Below are positions 1 through 11,880 of a DNA stretch of 64,000 nt, in pieces. The position numbers and the translations under genes were made by a program. Under the pieces are notes generated by a model. The model had not been told where the DNA came from. It saw only the letters and a program-made list of their open reading frames with translations, and made no database searches. The stretch is from Atrichornis clamosus. Its lineage: Eukaryota; Chordata; Aves; Passeriformes; Menuridae. Location of the stretch: assembly GCA_013400975.1 (NCBI GenBank), contig WBMZ01005509.1, forward strand, positions 62,001-126,000, in the 5' to 3' direction. The first letter of the stretch is position 1; every line of letters starts with the position of its first letter.

Positions 1-703
1 ACATAGCAGCAACTTGGATAACATCATACATAGAACAGGGAGCTTGTATTTTGGCCAATACTAGATGTCAAGGCTTGGGCACCATGCCTGAAATGCTATT
101 ATTAGATTGGAAAAACAGATTTACTCAACATGTTACAATCTTGTCCTCATTTTGCTACATGAACATATATTACACAGTGACGTGAAAAGGCTCTGATAAG
201 GTTCAAAGTAGTCTTGATAATCAGAGATAAACATAACTCTTTATCCAAACTGGAAAGTCTGGCTAGAAGTGCAGTACCCTAAGCATGTCAATAATGCTTT
301 GCAAAGTGTTTGAGCTCAGAATCCAAGTAACCAAGTAACACTTATATATCTCACAAACAAAGAAATATATATGCATCAACCTTAGATTTTCAGTTTTACC
401 ACATTAATTAACAGTGGACAAAATTTCCTTCAGCAGGGAATGTAGAAATCAAGGAAAGTATTTGGAGCTGGAAAGACTGGATTAAAATGAAGAGTTAAAT
501 ATTCAGGTAGAAGTCAGTGAAGGCATTCTATTCTGTTGGAAAAGCTAGTATTTAGTTATGGAAGCATCCATGTGCTACTGTTGTAAGTTAGGATGCTAAG
601 AATAAAACCTGGGCATGGCCACCACTTTGCCCTTTCTGAGTAAAAAAGTCTCCTGCAACACCTCCTGACCCATTGTCATTTCCCAAACTGTACTGTTTTG
701 GTG
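1..703. other. AT-rich non-coding stretch
   Basis: No open frame with coding character, no repeat family I recognise and no RNA gene is visible here. If the minus-strand exon candidate ending at 704 is real, the part next to it would be its 3' UTR or downstream intron. I see no AATAAA within about 100 bases on that strand. Confidence 0.55.
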
Positions 704-865
704 TCAAGACATACTCCTAGCTGTTTTACAAACAAACAGTAGCAGTAACTGAGTCCCTTGTTCTTTCTTAGAAGAAGAATCTGATAGTCCACGTTCAGAT
801 TTTCTCCGCTGGATTACTGTAACGTGCTTCACTATCGGCTCAGGATCTATTTGGATGATGTTGTT
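704..865 (-). other. Candidate coding exon (unproven)
   Basis: On the minus strand a pyrimidine-rich tract ends in an AG at 866-867, a good splice-acceptor shape. The frame that follows is open for 53 codons to a TGA at 704-706. It begins NNIIQIDPEPIVKHV and continues TVIQRRKSERGLSDSSSKKE, a hydrophilic, protein-like composition. The first 90 nt hold four CpGs (in CCG, CACGTT, CAGCGG and GAACGT) although the surroundings are CpG-poor. The exon could end at the stop (terminal exon) or at a GTATGT donor whose GT lies at 713-714, giving 151 nt. I do not recognise the protein. The basis is splice context, open frame and CpG retention only; it could be a chance frame or a conserved non-coding element. 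Confidence 0.25.
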
Positions 866-895
866 CTGACGAGGAAAAATAAAAGTGAGTTCCAT

Positions 896-3800
896 TATGT
901 TTTAGATAATATTTTTAAGGGCATATAAAGAAACTGGTTTACAAATTCAGTGTCTGTCTACTATTTCCAGAAGGATGCTAGAGTACAACTCCTGATTTTT
1001 GAGGGTCAAAATGGCTTTGAGCAATGCACTCAGGAGAAGGATTTTTTCCAATCCTACCAATCCATCTAATTAATCAGAAGAGAAAGACAGAAGCAAAATG
1101 AATGCTAGTGCTTAATTTTCCATAATGTTCCTGCAGCTCTTTCCCTTGTTCAAGAATAATCTGAAAGTGTTGTCTTTGTCATATTTTTACAAAGCCAGTC
1201 ATATTGAACAGATGCACACAGAGAGTTGAGGTTTGTTGACAAAGAGACTGCACTTGGGGAGCTGAAAGGGCTGAGAGTTTTTATTGCCAATAGACTTTTG
1301 CTGACTGGTTGTTATATTTTGGTTAGAATTTGTTGCTTATTTTCTTCCTTATGCTTAGGGATTATATTATTTATTAATTGGTGGCTTGGTATCTTATATG
1401 GATTTTGAAGGATTGTTTCTGCATTAGAAATATTGAAATGCTAACTGCTCATTCACACTGTGCAATGCTCTGAGAGAATGCTCACACCAGACTGACAGGT
1501 AGAGGATTCATACATGTGAACTGCAACTAAAAGAGATCATTAAATTAAAGAGTCCCTTGGCCATGATATAACATTCCAAGTCACTTCCATGCTGTTCCCA
1601 TAATTCTTAGGTATATTAATTGTGAGGGAGGTGCTCCCTGTAGGCTATTGAAACTTCAGATTTAGGACCTTAGTCAGGCAAATGTCTTACAGGTCTTCAA
1701 GGGAATTTTTCCCAGGTAGTTTTCTAACAAAAGTTCTCCCTCACGTATGCAACAAATGCAGAAATATTTCTAAATTATCATGTATGCAAGGTGAGATGAG
1801 ATATCTGATATCTCAGAATATCAGTGCAATTCTGCTGACATTACACATGGCAATATCCAATTTAATTTTATTAGTCAATAGATGTTTTTCATTAATATTG
1901 GAGACTGAGGCTTCTTCTTGAAAGTAGAAACTATTCTTATGACCTTAGACTTTGAATCTAGTCACACATCAAAGCCAAACCAAGCCTTTACTGAGCTATG
2001 TTGATTATGAATATATTTTATATTTTTATTATTTTGCTGGCACCTCAAATCATTAAAATAAGAGGTAAACATTGGACTCCAGCCATCAGTGTTTACAATT
2101 TCACTAAAACAAATAGAATAAACCCGAAAACAGTTTATGGTTGTTTATTGACTCAGTAAAACTGTTACATACAATAAAGGAAAAGTAGGGGGCAAAAGAA
2201 GATGGAAATAAGAGAAAATAATATTGCAAGGATGTAAGAGTCACCATCTCAATCCTATTGGGCCAGTATTGCTTTACTGACACTCACCACTCCCTCACAA
2301 TTCAGAGATGTTCTGTGGTTTGACCTTCAATATGTAAAGGCCAATTCAAATCACAGAGATTTTTTTTTTTTTGGTCATTTTTTGATTATTGTTTCTAGCC
2401 CTTAACTCTGGCATTAACTCTGGATATTTCTACTATTCACTACAACATTGAACCTTGCTAAAATCTTGATTCTTAACTCTGTGGGATACAGGACAATTTA
2501 TACAGTAATTTACAGACAAGGCAAAACCCTAATTTACAATTCCAGAAGAATGAGTATGGGAATATGGAGATGGATCCCAAGCTCTGCATCCTGTTTCTTA
2601 CTTCTTTTCTTGATGAGTATCTTCTACAATTGCAGGTATAGATAAATGTCCATAGAAAGAAAACAATTTTAAGTGAAATAAAAAAGGGATGACCAGGCCC
2701 ACATATCTGTTGGGTTTTGAGATAGGCATAGCATCAGACTTTGCTTTCCCCAATCCCACCCCCAAAAAATTAGTTTAGCAAGAGAAAACATGACACTGGG
2801 TTATTCTGATTTCACACAGACCAACTGTGATGTAATGACAAAAACGTACGTATTTCAAAATTACCTGTCTAACAGCATAGATATACCCCTGTACAGGGAC
2901 ACTCAAATGCACACACAAATGTATTCTGCATTTAATAATTTCCTATAAATGATACTTTGATTGTAATTCATTATTTGGGCAATTATGTAAAGTCCTATAA
3001 GGTTGGGGTTTTTTTAATTTGAAATGCTTATAGAAATGTGTGATTTGTTATAAAATTAGCAAAGTAAAAGGTCAGAAAGATACACACATGCATATATCCA
3101 TATGCACACATATCTATATGTGACATCAATCATAGGTTGTCTGAATCTGAATTTCATACATTTTGCTTTCTGTGAACTGATAAGGTTTTTTGATAATGTT
3201 AATTTTTTGTTATGTGTCTTAAAAATACACCTAAGGACATTTTTGCTAGGGGCTTTAACATTTAAAGTCTGATCAAAATATTTGTGTTAGTTTTCTGACC
3301 TTTTTATCACACTCTTTTTTCACTGCTTCTCTGTATATGATTTGACGATGTAAAAATATAATGACCTTACAGTCTAAGTGACTTTTCCAAGCAGTGAAAC
3401 TAGTGATTTCATGGGATAACTAAGTTCAAGATTCCATCTCCTTGAAATTTGTTTCCAGGATGTTAACTGCAAAGCAAGTTATATATAGCAGTAAATGCAT
3501 GCTTAATTTGTGCAGAAATCATGGTGTGATGAATACAATTAAGAGCCTCGGAGGGAATAATTATATTACTGCATAAAGCTGGTGGATCTCAAATTGCTTG
3601 GTGCCTGGACTTTAAATTGGCCTGCGTTCCTGTTGTGAAAGTCATTCATAGTAGTAACAAAACTGCAGTCAGAAATAGGGTAGTTTCAAAGTCATGTAAG
3701 TATATTTACTTATCTGCTGCAAATGACAGAGCCTACAAAATGGAAGCAGCATTTAGAAGTAAATGAACAAAAAGTTAATTCTATTAAAAATATGTGCAAT

Positions 3801-5261
3801 CAATTATGAAATTAAAATATAATAAACAGTGTACATCAAAGCATTGTTTCATGCAACAACAAATCTTACAGAAATTATAAAATCTTAATGGTTGCATTTT
3901 ATTTCATACTTACATAAGTAGCAAGTTGTAGTTCTTGGTCTTTCCAGTCTACCACAGGTACTTCCAAGATGCTTTAATGAAGATCTATAATTGAATTAAA
4001 AGCCACAAACATAGTATAAGTCTAAAATTTGACTAGTAGACAATTGTCTCATATAAGACATTCCTCACCTAAGATGTGTGGTAACCAAGGTCAAGAATTA
4101 TGGGACTGGATTCTATCATCTTTACAGCCAAGCACAAATCAATGAGCTGACACAGGGTTGGATGATTTAAAATATTATTAATAATAAAGATAATTTTGTA
4201 GCACAGCTTATTGTTCGACTTCTCCTTTTTTTTTCCCAAATATTGAACATCTAGCAATAGTCTTACAAGAGCTCTGTGACCTAAACCAGAAGTTTCTGAG
4301 CACAGGATACAGAAGCTGCTGCAGCCCATTTAAGGTTTTGGGCTTTTAAAGTTATTCAGCTTCTTTCAGCATTTGGGAACCATTTTCCTATTCTTCTACT
4401 TGATTTTCTGCTTCTCAAACACACTACAGGAAACAAGAAATTGTGTATGTTATACTAGAAAAAAAACAACCAGCAAATAAATAGTGACTGGTTCTAAGGT
4501 CAATGGTTGTAAAATATTACCCAAGGGAGAAAAAAAAAATTACTGAGACCTGAAATTGTGATTATGATGTGAAAATAAAGGCTATGAGCATTATTCCTGA
4601 ACTGTGGTAAATTTACTTTTCCCTGGTCAGTATTTTATAGAACTCTGACTTGGAAACTAGACATCATTTATTCTTGATACATTTCTACTTGTCTGAAGAA
4701 AGGTAATGTTGCAGTGTTTTCTATATCAGGTACCCTCTTCTGTGAAAAAAATTAATCCATAAGAGCTATTATTTTTTAGATAATGCAATAGAATGCAGGT
4801 GTTAGTAGCCTAGAGATAAAACTAGAATCATAAAAGATATGACTCGAGGTTTGTGTATTCTAAGAGATCATGGTAATGCTGGTGACGTCATAATAACCAT
4901 GATAGTAGATTAGGACTCAGCTATACCAGGATTTCATAACGGTGTCCATTGCCACTATTCTGCTTCCCACATAAACTCAAGAGTGAATGAGAAGCTAGTT
5001 AACAACTTCATGTTAGAACTTTTTCTCTATCAGAAAAAAAAAGTATAGAGTATGCTTTGTTTTGAAGTACAGTATGCACATTCCTCCTCTTTTTAAACAA
5101 ATTCAGCTACAAAGTAAATACCTTCCAATGATATTTTTTTAATAAAAGTATCTGCTAATGAAACATGTTTTAATAAACATCGTCTGTATCTCAGCACGGA
5201 GTAGTTCTTGCCTTCATTTCTGAAAGGTATTCACAGTGCCCAGATGTTAAACTGTAGAAAT
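896..5261. other. AT-rich non-coding stretch, no recognised repeat
   Basis: More than 4 kb with only short chance frames. An 86-codon minus-strand frame at 4069-4329 shows no domain and no splice context. There are short A/T runs, for example the T run near 2361 and A runs near 4531. Nothing here can be assigned to CR1 or an LTR family by eye. Confidence 0.55.
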
Positions 5262-5340
5262 TTATTTTTCAACAGTAGCATCTGGCTTATTGGCAGTCTC
5301 TACTTGCTCTTTTGTTGGCTTCACTGCAGTTGTCTTTAGG
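5262..5340 (-). other. Candidate terminal coding exon (unproven)
   Basis: On the minus strand the sequence cctaataatttcac runs into an AG at 5341-5342. Then follow 25 codons, after one leftover base, to a TAA at 5262-5264. The residues start LKTTAVKPTKEQ and end NKPDATVEK: lysine/threonine-rich and lacking the Leu/Phe/Ile bias of chance AT-rich frames. The same frame is closed by a TAA 9 nt upstream of the exon start, so the open part begins essentially at the acceptor. Downstream on the minus strand, ATTAAA-type signals occur at about 5170 and 5150. I cannot match it to a known C-terminus. It may be a real last exon, a lineage-specific alternative end, or coincidence. Confidence 0.25.
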
Positions 5341-6574
5341 CTGTGAAATTATTAGGATACTGATGTGATATCTTATTCACTAGAATCCCATTGCTTTTAG
5401 CTAGCTCATGGTTTCTGTTCTGTAACACTTCCAAAAAAAACCTAAACAACAAAATTTCTCCCAAAGATATCTGTATGAGCTGAAAGCAATGAGGAAAAAA
5501 CCCAAATGATTTCTCCAAGGATAAGGCAGAATGAATGCTTTGCACAACAATATGAGAAAGAGATGACATAAAAAGAAAAGATAGCTAACAGATATTTTAT
5601 TACTATATTGTGATTCAGATTTCCAGTTTAATATGTTTCTTCTTGAAGAACATTGTTGATAAAATGCTTTATTTTCTCCTTAAACAAGATTCACTTTATT
5701 TATAAGATGAAAGTTGGGATCTTCCTTATACCCTACATATGAGATACCACATAAACATAATAGAAAGCATATCAAATTTTAGAACTCTATGTTCTCTTGA
5801 GGAGAGTAGCAAGAGTGGACAAATATTTCTTAGATGCATTTTAAATTGCCAGCCATGTGGACATACAGATATGTACTCGGGCTTTGACCCAGTCTTCCTT
5901 TTGTAGATACAGTCTTTCTTTTATGGTCATGTGCCTCTTTGAGGCTGAACTTCAATGTACAGTTTTTTTAAGGACTGATGGATTATTACCTAGTGATGGC
6001 AAGAAAAATACCTTGCTATTCACTGAATTTTTGAGCTGATACTATGCAATATCATTTCAAAAGTATTACTGGAATAGTTGCAGAGCAACTAATTTGTAGG
6101 GGGGGTTTTCTGGTGTGAAAGGAATTTTGTTCCTAACAGTGATATAGTCTTTTTAAGATTGTCTTTAAGAACATTTTCCTTAGGTCCTAATTAGCCTATG
6201 AACAAATCACAGTGATTTTAGTACTAGATATAAAATTATTGTGTATGGAAGGCAGTCTTTGTTTTCTTAGAAATATCCATACAAACTGCAGATTTAGCTA
6301 TGAATGCTACCCTATTTTAGAGTGTTTTAAACGTAATCTGAGTTTTTAATCTGACCTTGAAAATGCTGTGATTTCCAGACTGCATTTTGGATTCAAATAG
6401 CCATCTGGCCATATATCTGTTATATAATAATAGAAAAGATTGAGCCAATATAAGTAAAGCAGATGGTAAAAGGTGCCTGCTGACCAAACAGGAGCAGTAG
6501 GACTCAACTTGGATGGGTCAGCCTATCTGTAATAGATAATCTCAATTGTCATTGCTCATATCCTTTGTTTTTGA

Positions 6575-6627
6575 TATCATATATAAGAGATATATATATA
6601 TATAAAATATATATTATATATTATATC
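6575..6627. repeat. TA-rich microsatellite
   Basis: An interrupted TA repeat of about 50 bp that includes a run of seven uninterrupted TA units and flanking ATATT variants. It is likely to vary in length between individuals. Confidence 0.8.
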
Positions 6628-8417
6628 TTTCTTTGAAACCTTTACGTAATACTGTTGAGATGTTGAAATATTTGGTTTATGTGTTTCTGTAGAGTTTATT
6701 TATGTCATCCCCTACTTAAGAAATTAATGTTATTGGAGTTATTTTACTTTAAATTAAACATGCATCCTTTTGTAAAGATACGAGAGCATTACTTGATATA
6801 TATCCAATTTGTCTTCTAATTTATGAAAGTATAATGATATTGCATTATTGTTATAAAGTTAATCAAGACTTTAATGGGACAGCTATGTTACTACTGAGTG
6901 GTTGGTTTTTTTCATTTACTATAATGCATGTCTTCAACAAGCTGATTATGCAGTGTAGCAATGAATTCACTAATTAGAAAGTTATTACTACATCTACAAC
7001 GGACAAGAATTTTCGCTTTGTAAGTTGCATTTTTAAGATGTTTTCAAAGGGAAATTAAAAAATTTTAAAATACACATCAATGGTTACAGTAGGGTGCTTA
7101 ATCTATAAGCACTTGGTCTGTTTTCCTTTCTTTTTTATCTGATGAGGCATATTTCCATGTATGCAAAGTAAACACAAGACGACTTCATTTAATATATCTG
7201 TGACTTGATAATTTCTTGAACATATTTTGCATAGATGTGAGAAGCTCATGCCATGGCAAGGACCATGAAAAATTTTCAGGCTTTGACTGAACAAGAAGGC
7301 CATTTCTTATATATTTTTAACCTTGTTTTGACTTTGAATGTCACATGAGGATTAAAATCACATTTTGTCTCAGAGCAAAAGCAGAAAAGGCCATATGATT
7401 AAGAAACAGAAATATGTTTAATATTAGAAAGTCCAAATGTCGATCATATTAGAAATTATGCTGCCTTTTTTTTTTTTCTACTTTACCTTTAATTGGAATG
7501 ATAATTGAATCCTGGTTATCAGCAAACAAGTTTTCTTCAAGTTAAATGAGAACAATGCTTTCAACAAGAAACTGAATCTGTATGGCTTTACTTATAACCT
7601 GAAGCTTCTCATCTCAAAACTATTCATATAATTAATTCTTCCTTGGGTTATCTCCCCATCCATACCAAAGGCCTAAAAATTCATAACATTTTTAGCACAA
7701 AATGATAAATAGATTAAAAATAATTTCAACATTAGACTTAGCAAAGTATAGCGTCAGGAGAGCTAGACAATAAAGGCTTAAATCTCTGATTTTGTCCAGG
7801 CTCTAGCACCACGAAAATCATGATGTGAGGCTCTCCTAGTTAAGTGTTTACAATTTACCACCTGCAATACGTAAAAAATTAAATGCTTCACTCAGACCCA
7901 CATCTCTGTGACATCAAGACTGCCTGTTCTGAATCCAGCCTGAAGATCACCAGTCTAAGATCCAGTCTCTGCCCTTTCTCCGGTTTTTACTGAATTACCA
8001 TTTAATGCAAAATGCATAAAAGTATCATAGAAAAAAAAAAAAAGGATGATCAAGGTATGCCTCACTTTAAGTTAGTAACTGAAAATTAGGATGCTGATTC
8101 TTTGTCTACTCTCTAATTTCAAAATCATGGAAAGGCCTTAGATGTCCAAAAAACGTAGGATAAAACTAAAAAAGACCACCACAGATAGACTGACAGTGTA
8201 ACCCTGAAGAAAGACAGGTATCAGCAGGCTGTTGGTAAAAAACTGGCTTAAAGAATTTGGAGCCATGAGCAGAGTATATTCTGGTGACATTTGACTCTTT
8301 TTGGGTTGACGATAGTATGACTTTACTAATGAAGAACATAGAAATATAATCACATCAGTTGCATCTCACCCCTTTATAAAATTACTTAAAGAGCATCTTC
8401 TTTATTTTTCCCATTTT

Positions 8418-8430
8418 AGAGAGAGAGAGA
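8418..8430. repeat. Short AG dinucleotide repeat
   Basis: Six and a half uninterrupted AG units inside otherwise unremarkable sequence. Confidence 0.7.
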
Positions 8431-8828
8431 TGAAGTAAAAATTGCTTCTATGAGTAGAGTGGGGATCACTTTCAGATTGGAGAGAGATGAATTGAAATAC
8501 ATGAATTTAAATACATAAATTTATCAAGGTGTTCAAATGTCTGTGCGCACAAAGAAATTTAGTGCACAACAAGATTTTGGACAACTATTTATATCACCTT
8601 GAAATAAATATGTACATTTGGTCTTCCCTAGAGTCCAATTTAAGAATAACATTCAGCTATCTGGCACCATGTGCTGTACCTGAGATATCTGTATAAAGTA
8701 GGCAAATCAGAGAGTCCTCATGAATCCTTATGAGTCATTTTAGACCCCGAGGTTTTGGGTCAGCTGGGATACATCAGAATTGCCTGTCATGGAGAATAGG
8801 TGTTTTATAAGCCAACTGTTTTCTTACA

Positions 8829-8854
8829 ATAAGCATGAGCTCACTCATGCTTAT
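8829..8854. repeat. Perfect inverted repeat, 11-bp arms
   Basis: ATAAGCATGAG is followed by a 4-base loop (CTCA) and its exact reverse complement CTCATGCTTAT. It could form a hairpin or cruciform, or be a dimeric protein-binding site. No coding context, terminator or RNA gene is attached to it. Confidence 0.8.
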
Positions 8855-9341
8855 GTAGAGTCCTTTGTATCAGTGATGGCCAGTCAATTGCTCATTTAAT
8901 TACTCAGTATAATTACAGCAAGTTAACTAAGAGGCCAGCTTTTAGACCTGCATGGTACTGAATTTCATTAAGAATATGATAAAATGCCAAGATATTTTTT
9001 AGTAAAATGTCCTGCATTGTGTACAATATCTTCATTGTATGCATTGCAAATAAAGAAAATACAGACCCTTTGTGCACTTCCTTTGTTTTCCTGTGTGATA
9101 GTTTTTAACGAGGTCATTGGGTTTTGCATCTATTTCTGAAAGAACCTAGATGTGAGTCATACTGTTCTAATGGCTTGCTGCCTTGTTTTGGCAGACAGCA
9201 GCAACTCTGCACTGCTGTTTGCTGGAAGATGTTATTACAATGGACATTACTCCAGTGAATTTGGCAAGCCTAGCAAGTTAAGAGAGATGCTACTGTGTCT
9301 TTTGGCACTAGAATGCACCTTAGATTTGCAGTCCCCTGATG

Positions 9342-9415
9342 TCTCTTTTTCTTTTTCTTTTGCTTTTTCTTTTCCCTTTTCTTTTCTTTCTTTTTTTCTG
9401 GTGTTTTTTCCCCCT
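9342..9415. repeat. Pyrimidine-rich tract (CTTTT-type)
   Basis: About 70 bp of almost pure C/T built from irregular CTTTTT, CTTTTC and CCCTTTT units, ending in a run of Ts and Cs. This is low-complexity polypyrimidine DNA of the kind common in introns. No exon follows it convincingly. Confidence 0.75.
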
Positions 9416-11156
9416 GCTATTACATAATCACAAATTAGGATGATATAGACCTTGATCCTGATCTAAATTTCCCTTATCTCTCACATATGAAAAGTATGCT
9501 TGAACTTGTGGCTTGAGACCTAGGAAGGGCTGCTCAAAGCTGTTCCATACATTCATAAAAGAGAGACTGAAGGGGATAGATCTTGTTCTGCTACTGTGAC
9601 TGCTTTCAAGAAACTCCTGTTTATCCCAGGGTCTGTCTCTTCCTGTCATTTCTTTGGGTAAATAAATAAAATATTAGAGAACAAAAAATTCAGACTCTTC
9701 TGATCGTTATTAAGCCAGATTTCCTCTTTTTCTTTTTGTTACTATAATAAAATATATCCTTCCAAATATTAAAAAAATTCTTGGTCACTTTTACCTCTCT
9801 CTTTTTCATTTTACTCAAATATTTTTCATTAAAACCAAGCAGACATGAACATTTAAATAAAAAAAAACCCCAATATGTGTCACTAATTACGTGCTTAGTT
9901 TTCCTTTTTAATTATAACTATGATGAATGCAAACTGTATATCTGTAAACTTCTGAAAAAAATAAAGCCTCTGTGTGTATGTTCTTAGTAAATTAATACTA
10001 AGGACCCTGGGGTTTTCTTATTTCCAAATTAGACACTGTTAAAAATCTTCATTATTCAGATCTAACATATGGTTGCAGTCAAAGCACCTGCAAAAATTTG
10101 TCATGCAGAGGCTCCTCCAGGAAAAAAAAAATAATATTTTAGCTGTTGATGAGGAGGAAGAATTTCAGTGGCATATAAGAGATAGTACTAAACTTTCTTA
10201 TTTTTCTTCCTTTCTCCAACTTCTAACATAGAGATAAGGGTTAAAAATATTTATTGAAACACTGAATATGTGAACAGGCCAAAGCCATAACCACAAAAGC
10301 AAATTGCAATAAATAAGTAAACATAGTTCTTGCACAGATTTCACTCCTGAAATATCCCACATGTATCTTTAGTTTTGTGCATTTTGTATGGCAGCAAAAT
10401 TGCCCCTAAAATACAGTAATCGCATAACCGAGGTTATTCTAACGTTACATGCCTTAGATACAATAAATCTGTGTATGATGTCCCATTGTATCCACATTCA
10501 CGTGTTTGAATATGCTAGTGAATGAGGTAGAAAAATTAGATACAACTGGAGGAAGTGTAATACCACACATCAAAATAATTCTTTGATTTTTTTGAAATAT
10601 TCTGTTTTCATGTTCCTAACTGAACATTTCTGAATTTGTTGATAATAAGAAGAATTTTATGCAAAGTGAATTATTTTCTGAAATAAGCTTTTCTTCCAGT
10701 GAGTGCTTTCTTTTGGTTACTTTATCTGTTGGATTCTTCAACCCACTTCCAAACAGAAGAATATCTCTATAGGACTTTCCAAACAGGGGTGCAGTTCAAG
10801 GAAGTTCACAGTTAAGGAATTCAGTATTTACTGAGTGTACGAAAACATGAAAAAGATTGGCAGGTTCTGGTATTAACCAGTAGCTGACATCTGCAATGGA
10901 ATATAGAAATAAATAGGTACCTAAAATGTCTAATTTTTTTTTGCTTGATTTTTCTATAAGGTTATGTCCTAACACAAGTATTTTATTGGTGTTAAACCTT
11001 CTATCACCTTCTGTTACTCAGCAGCTGGTACAAGCCTCTGTTCCCTGAAGTAGAGGTGTAAAAAAAGATAGTCACTTGGAATATAGATGCATTTCGCTGA
11101 ACCACAACTTTTATATCTGATAATATTTATAAAGAAATACACTGTCAATTAGAAAG

Positions 11157-11216
11157 TTTTTATATATTAAAATTATTTTTACATTTTTATTTATTATTAA
11201 TTTACATTATATACAG
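11157..11216. repeat. AT-only low-complexity stretch
   Basis: Nearly all A and T for about 60 bp, with overlapping TTTATTATTA-type words. No other function is visible. Confidence 0.6.
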
Positions 11217-11574
11217 AGTAGAAGAAAATTAAGCAAGCAGTTCATCACGAAGAATGGCAAATGCTGTCAAATTTCAGCTTGTGACCCCACTTTATTCCGT
11301 TACCTAAAGTAAAGAAGCTCCCAAGGCTTCATTTGCCTCTCAGGTGTTTAGGCAATTCAGACTGACTGAAGGCATTTCAATGGAGTTTGTCTGGATTAAA
11401 ATGTAACTCAAATTAGACCAAGGACCAAGAACTACAGCAGAGGTTCACAAATGCACAAATATTCTAAAAGGATCATAAGAGTATGCCTGAGATAGGAAAG
11501 GTGATGCTGAAGAGCATTCAGAGTGTTGCATTTTCCTTTCTGGGAAATGGATTCCTTAAAATATTGGATAGCCT

Positions 11575-11880
11575 CTACTAAAACAGCAGAGGAATCAATC
11601 TAGGAAATTACAGAACAGCAAGTTTAAATTCAATAGCTAGTAAATTGCTTGAACATTTATTAAAGCAGTCAGTGTGTAAGCACCTAGAGGAAAGCAAGGT
11701 GATAAAACGTAGGTACCATATAGCAGTCGCAGAGAAATCATGCCAACTTAACTATGTCTTACTTTTATAAGCCTTAGTAAATTAAGGAAATGTTGGCAAC
11801 ACACAGTAGATCTCAAGTTAAAATCCTGCACAGTATTCTCACATGGCAATTAAAACACAAGGAGGTTGAAATACTGCATT
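11575..11880 (+). mobile_element. Old CR1-type LINE fragment (reverse transcriptase part)
   Basis: The text from about 11602 (gaaattacagaacagcaagtttaaattc) has the layout of the CR1/L3-type RT segment that encodes N-Y-R-x-x-x-L-x-S. It is followed by the K-H-L-E-like stretch (aagcacctagagg at 11678-11690) and by the conserved-looking tcatgccaacttaa segment near 11740. Towards the 3' side, tcacatggcaattaaaa resembles the region just after the catalytic-Asp block. Many substitutions and small indels make it older than the other CR1 copies here. The ends are approximate, and both the 5' and 3' parts of the element are missing. The family call is from memory of the consensus layout, not an alignment. 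Confidence 0.55.

Larger units (their letters stand above)
5343..11570. other. AT-rich non-coding stretch with simple repeats
   Basis: No gene is recognised. The stretch contains a TA microsatellite, an AG run, an 11-bp hairpin and a pyrimidine tract, all listed separately. Open frames here (for example 9152-9427 plus and 9428-9649 minus) have no domain and no splice context and are treated as chance. Confidence 0.55.

Noticed and set aside
1716..1792. Possible small exon between tttttcccag and AAG/GTGAGA
   Set aside because: Short polypyrimidine tract, cysteine-rich chance-like reading and no partner exon.
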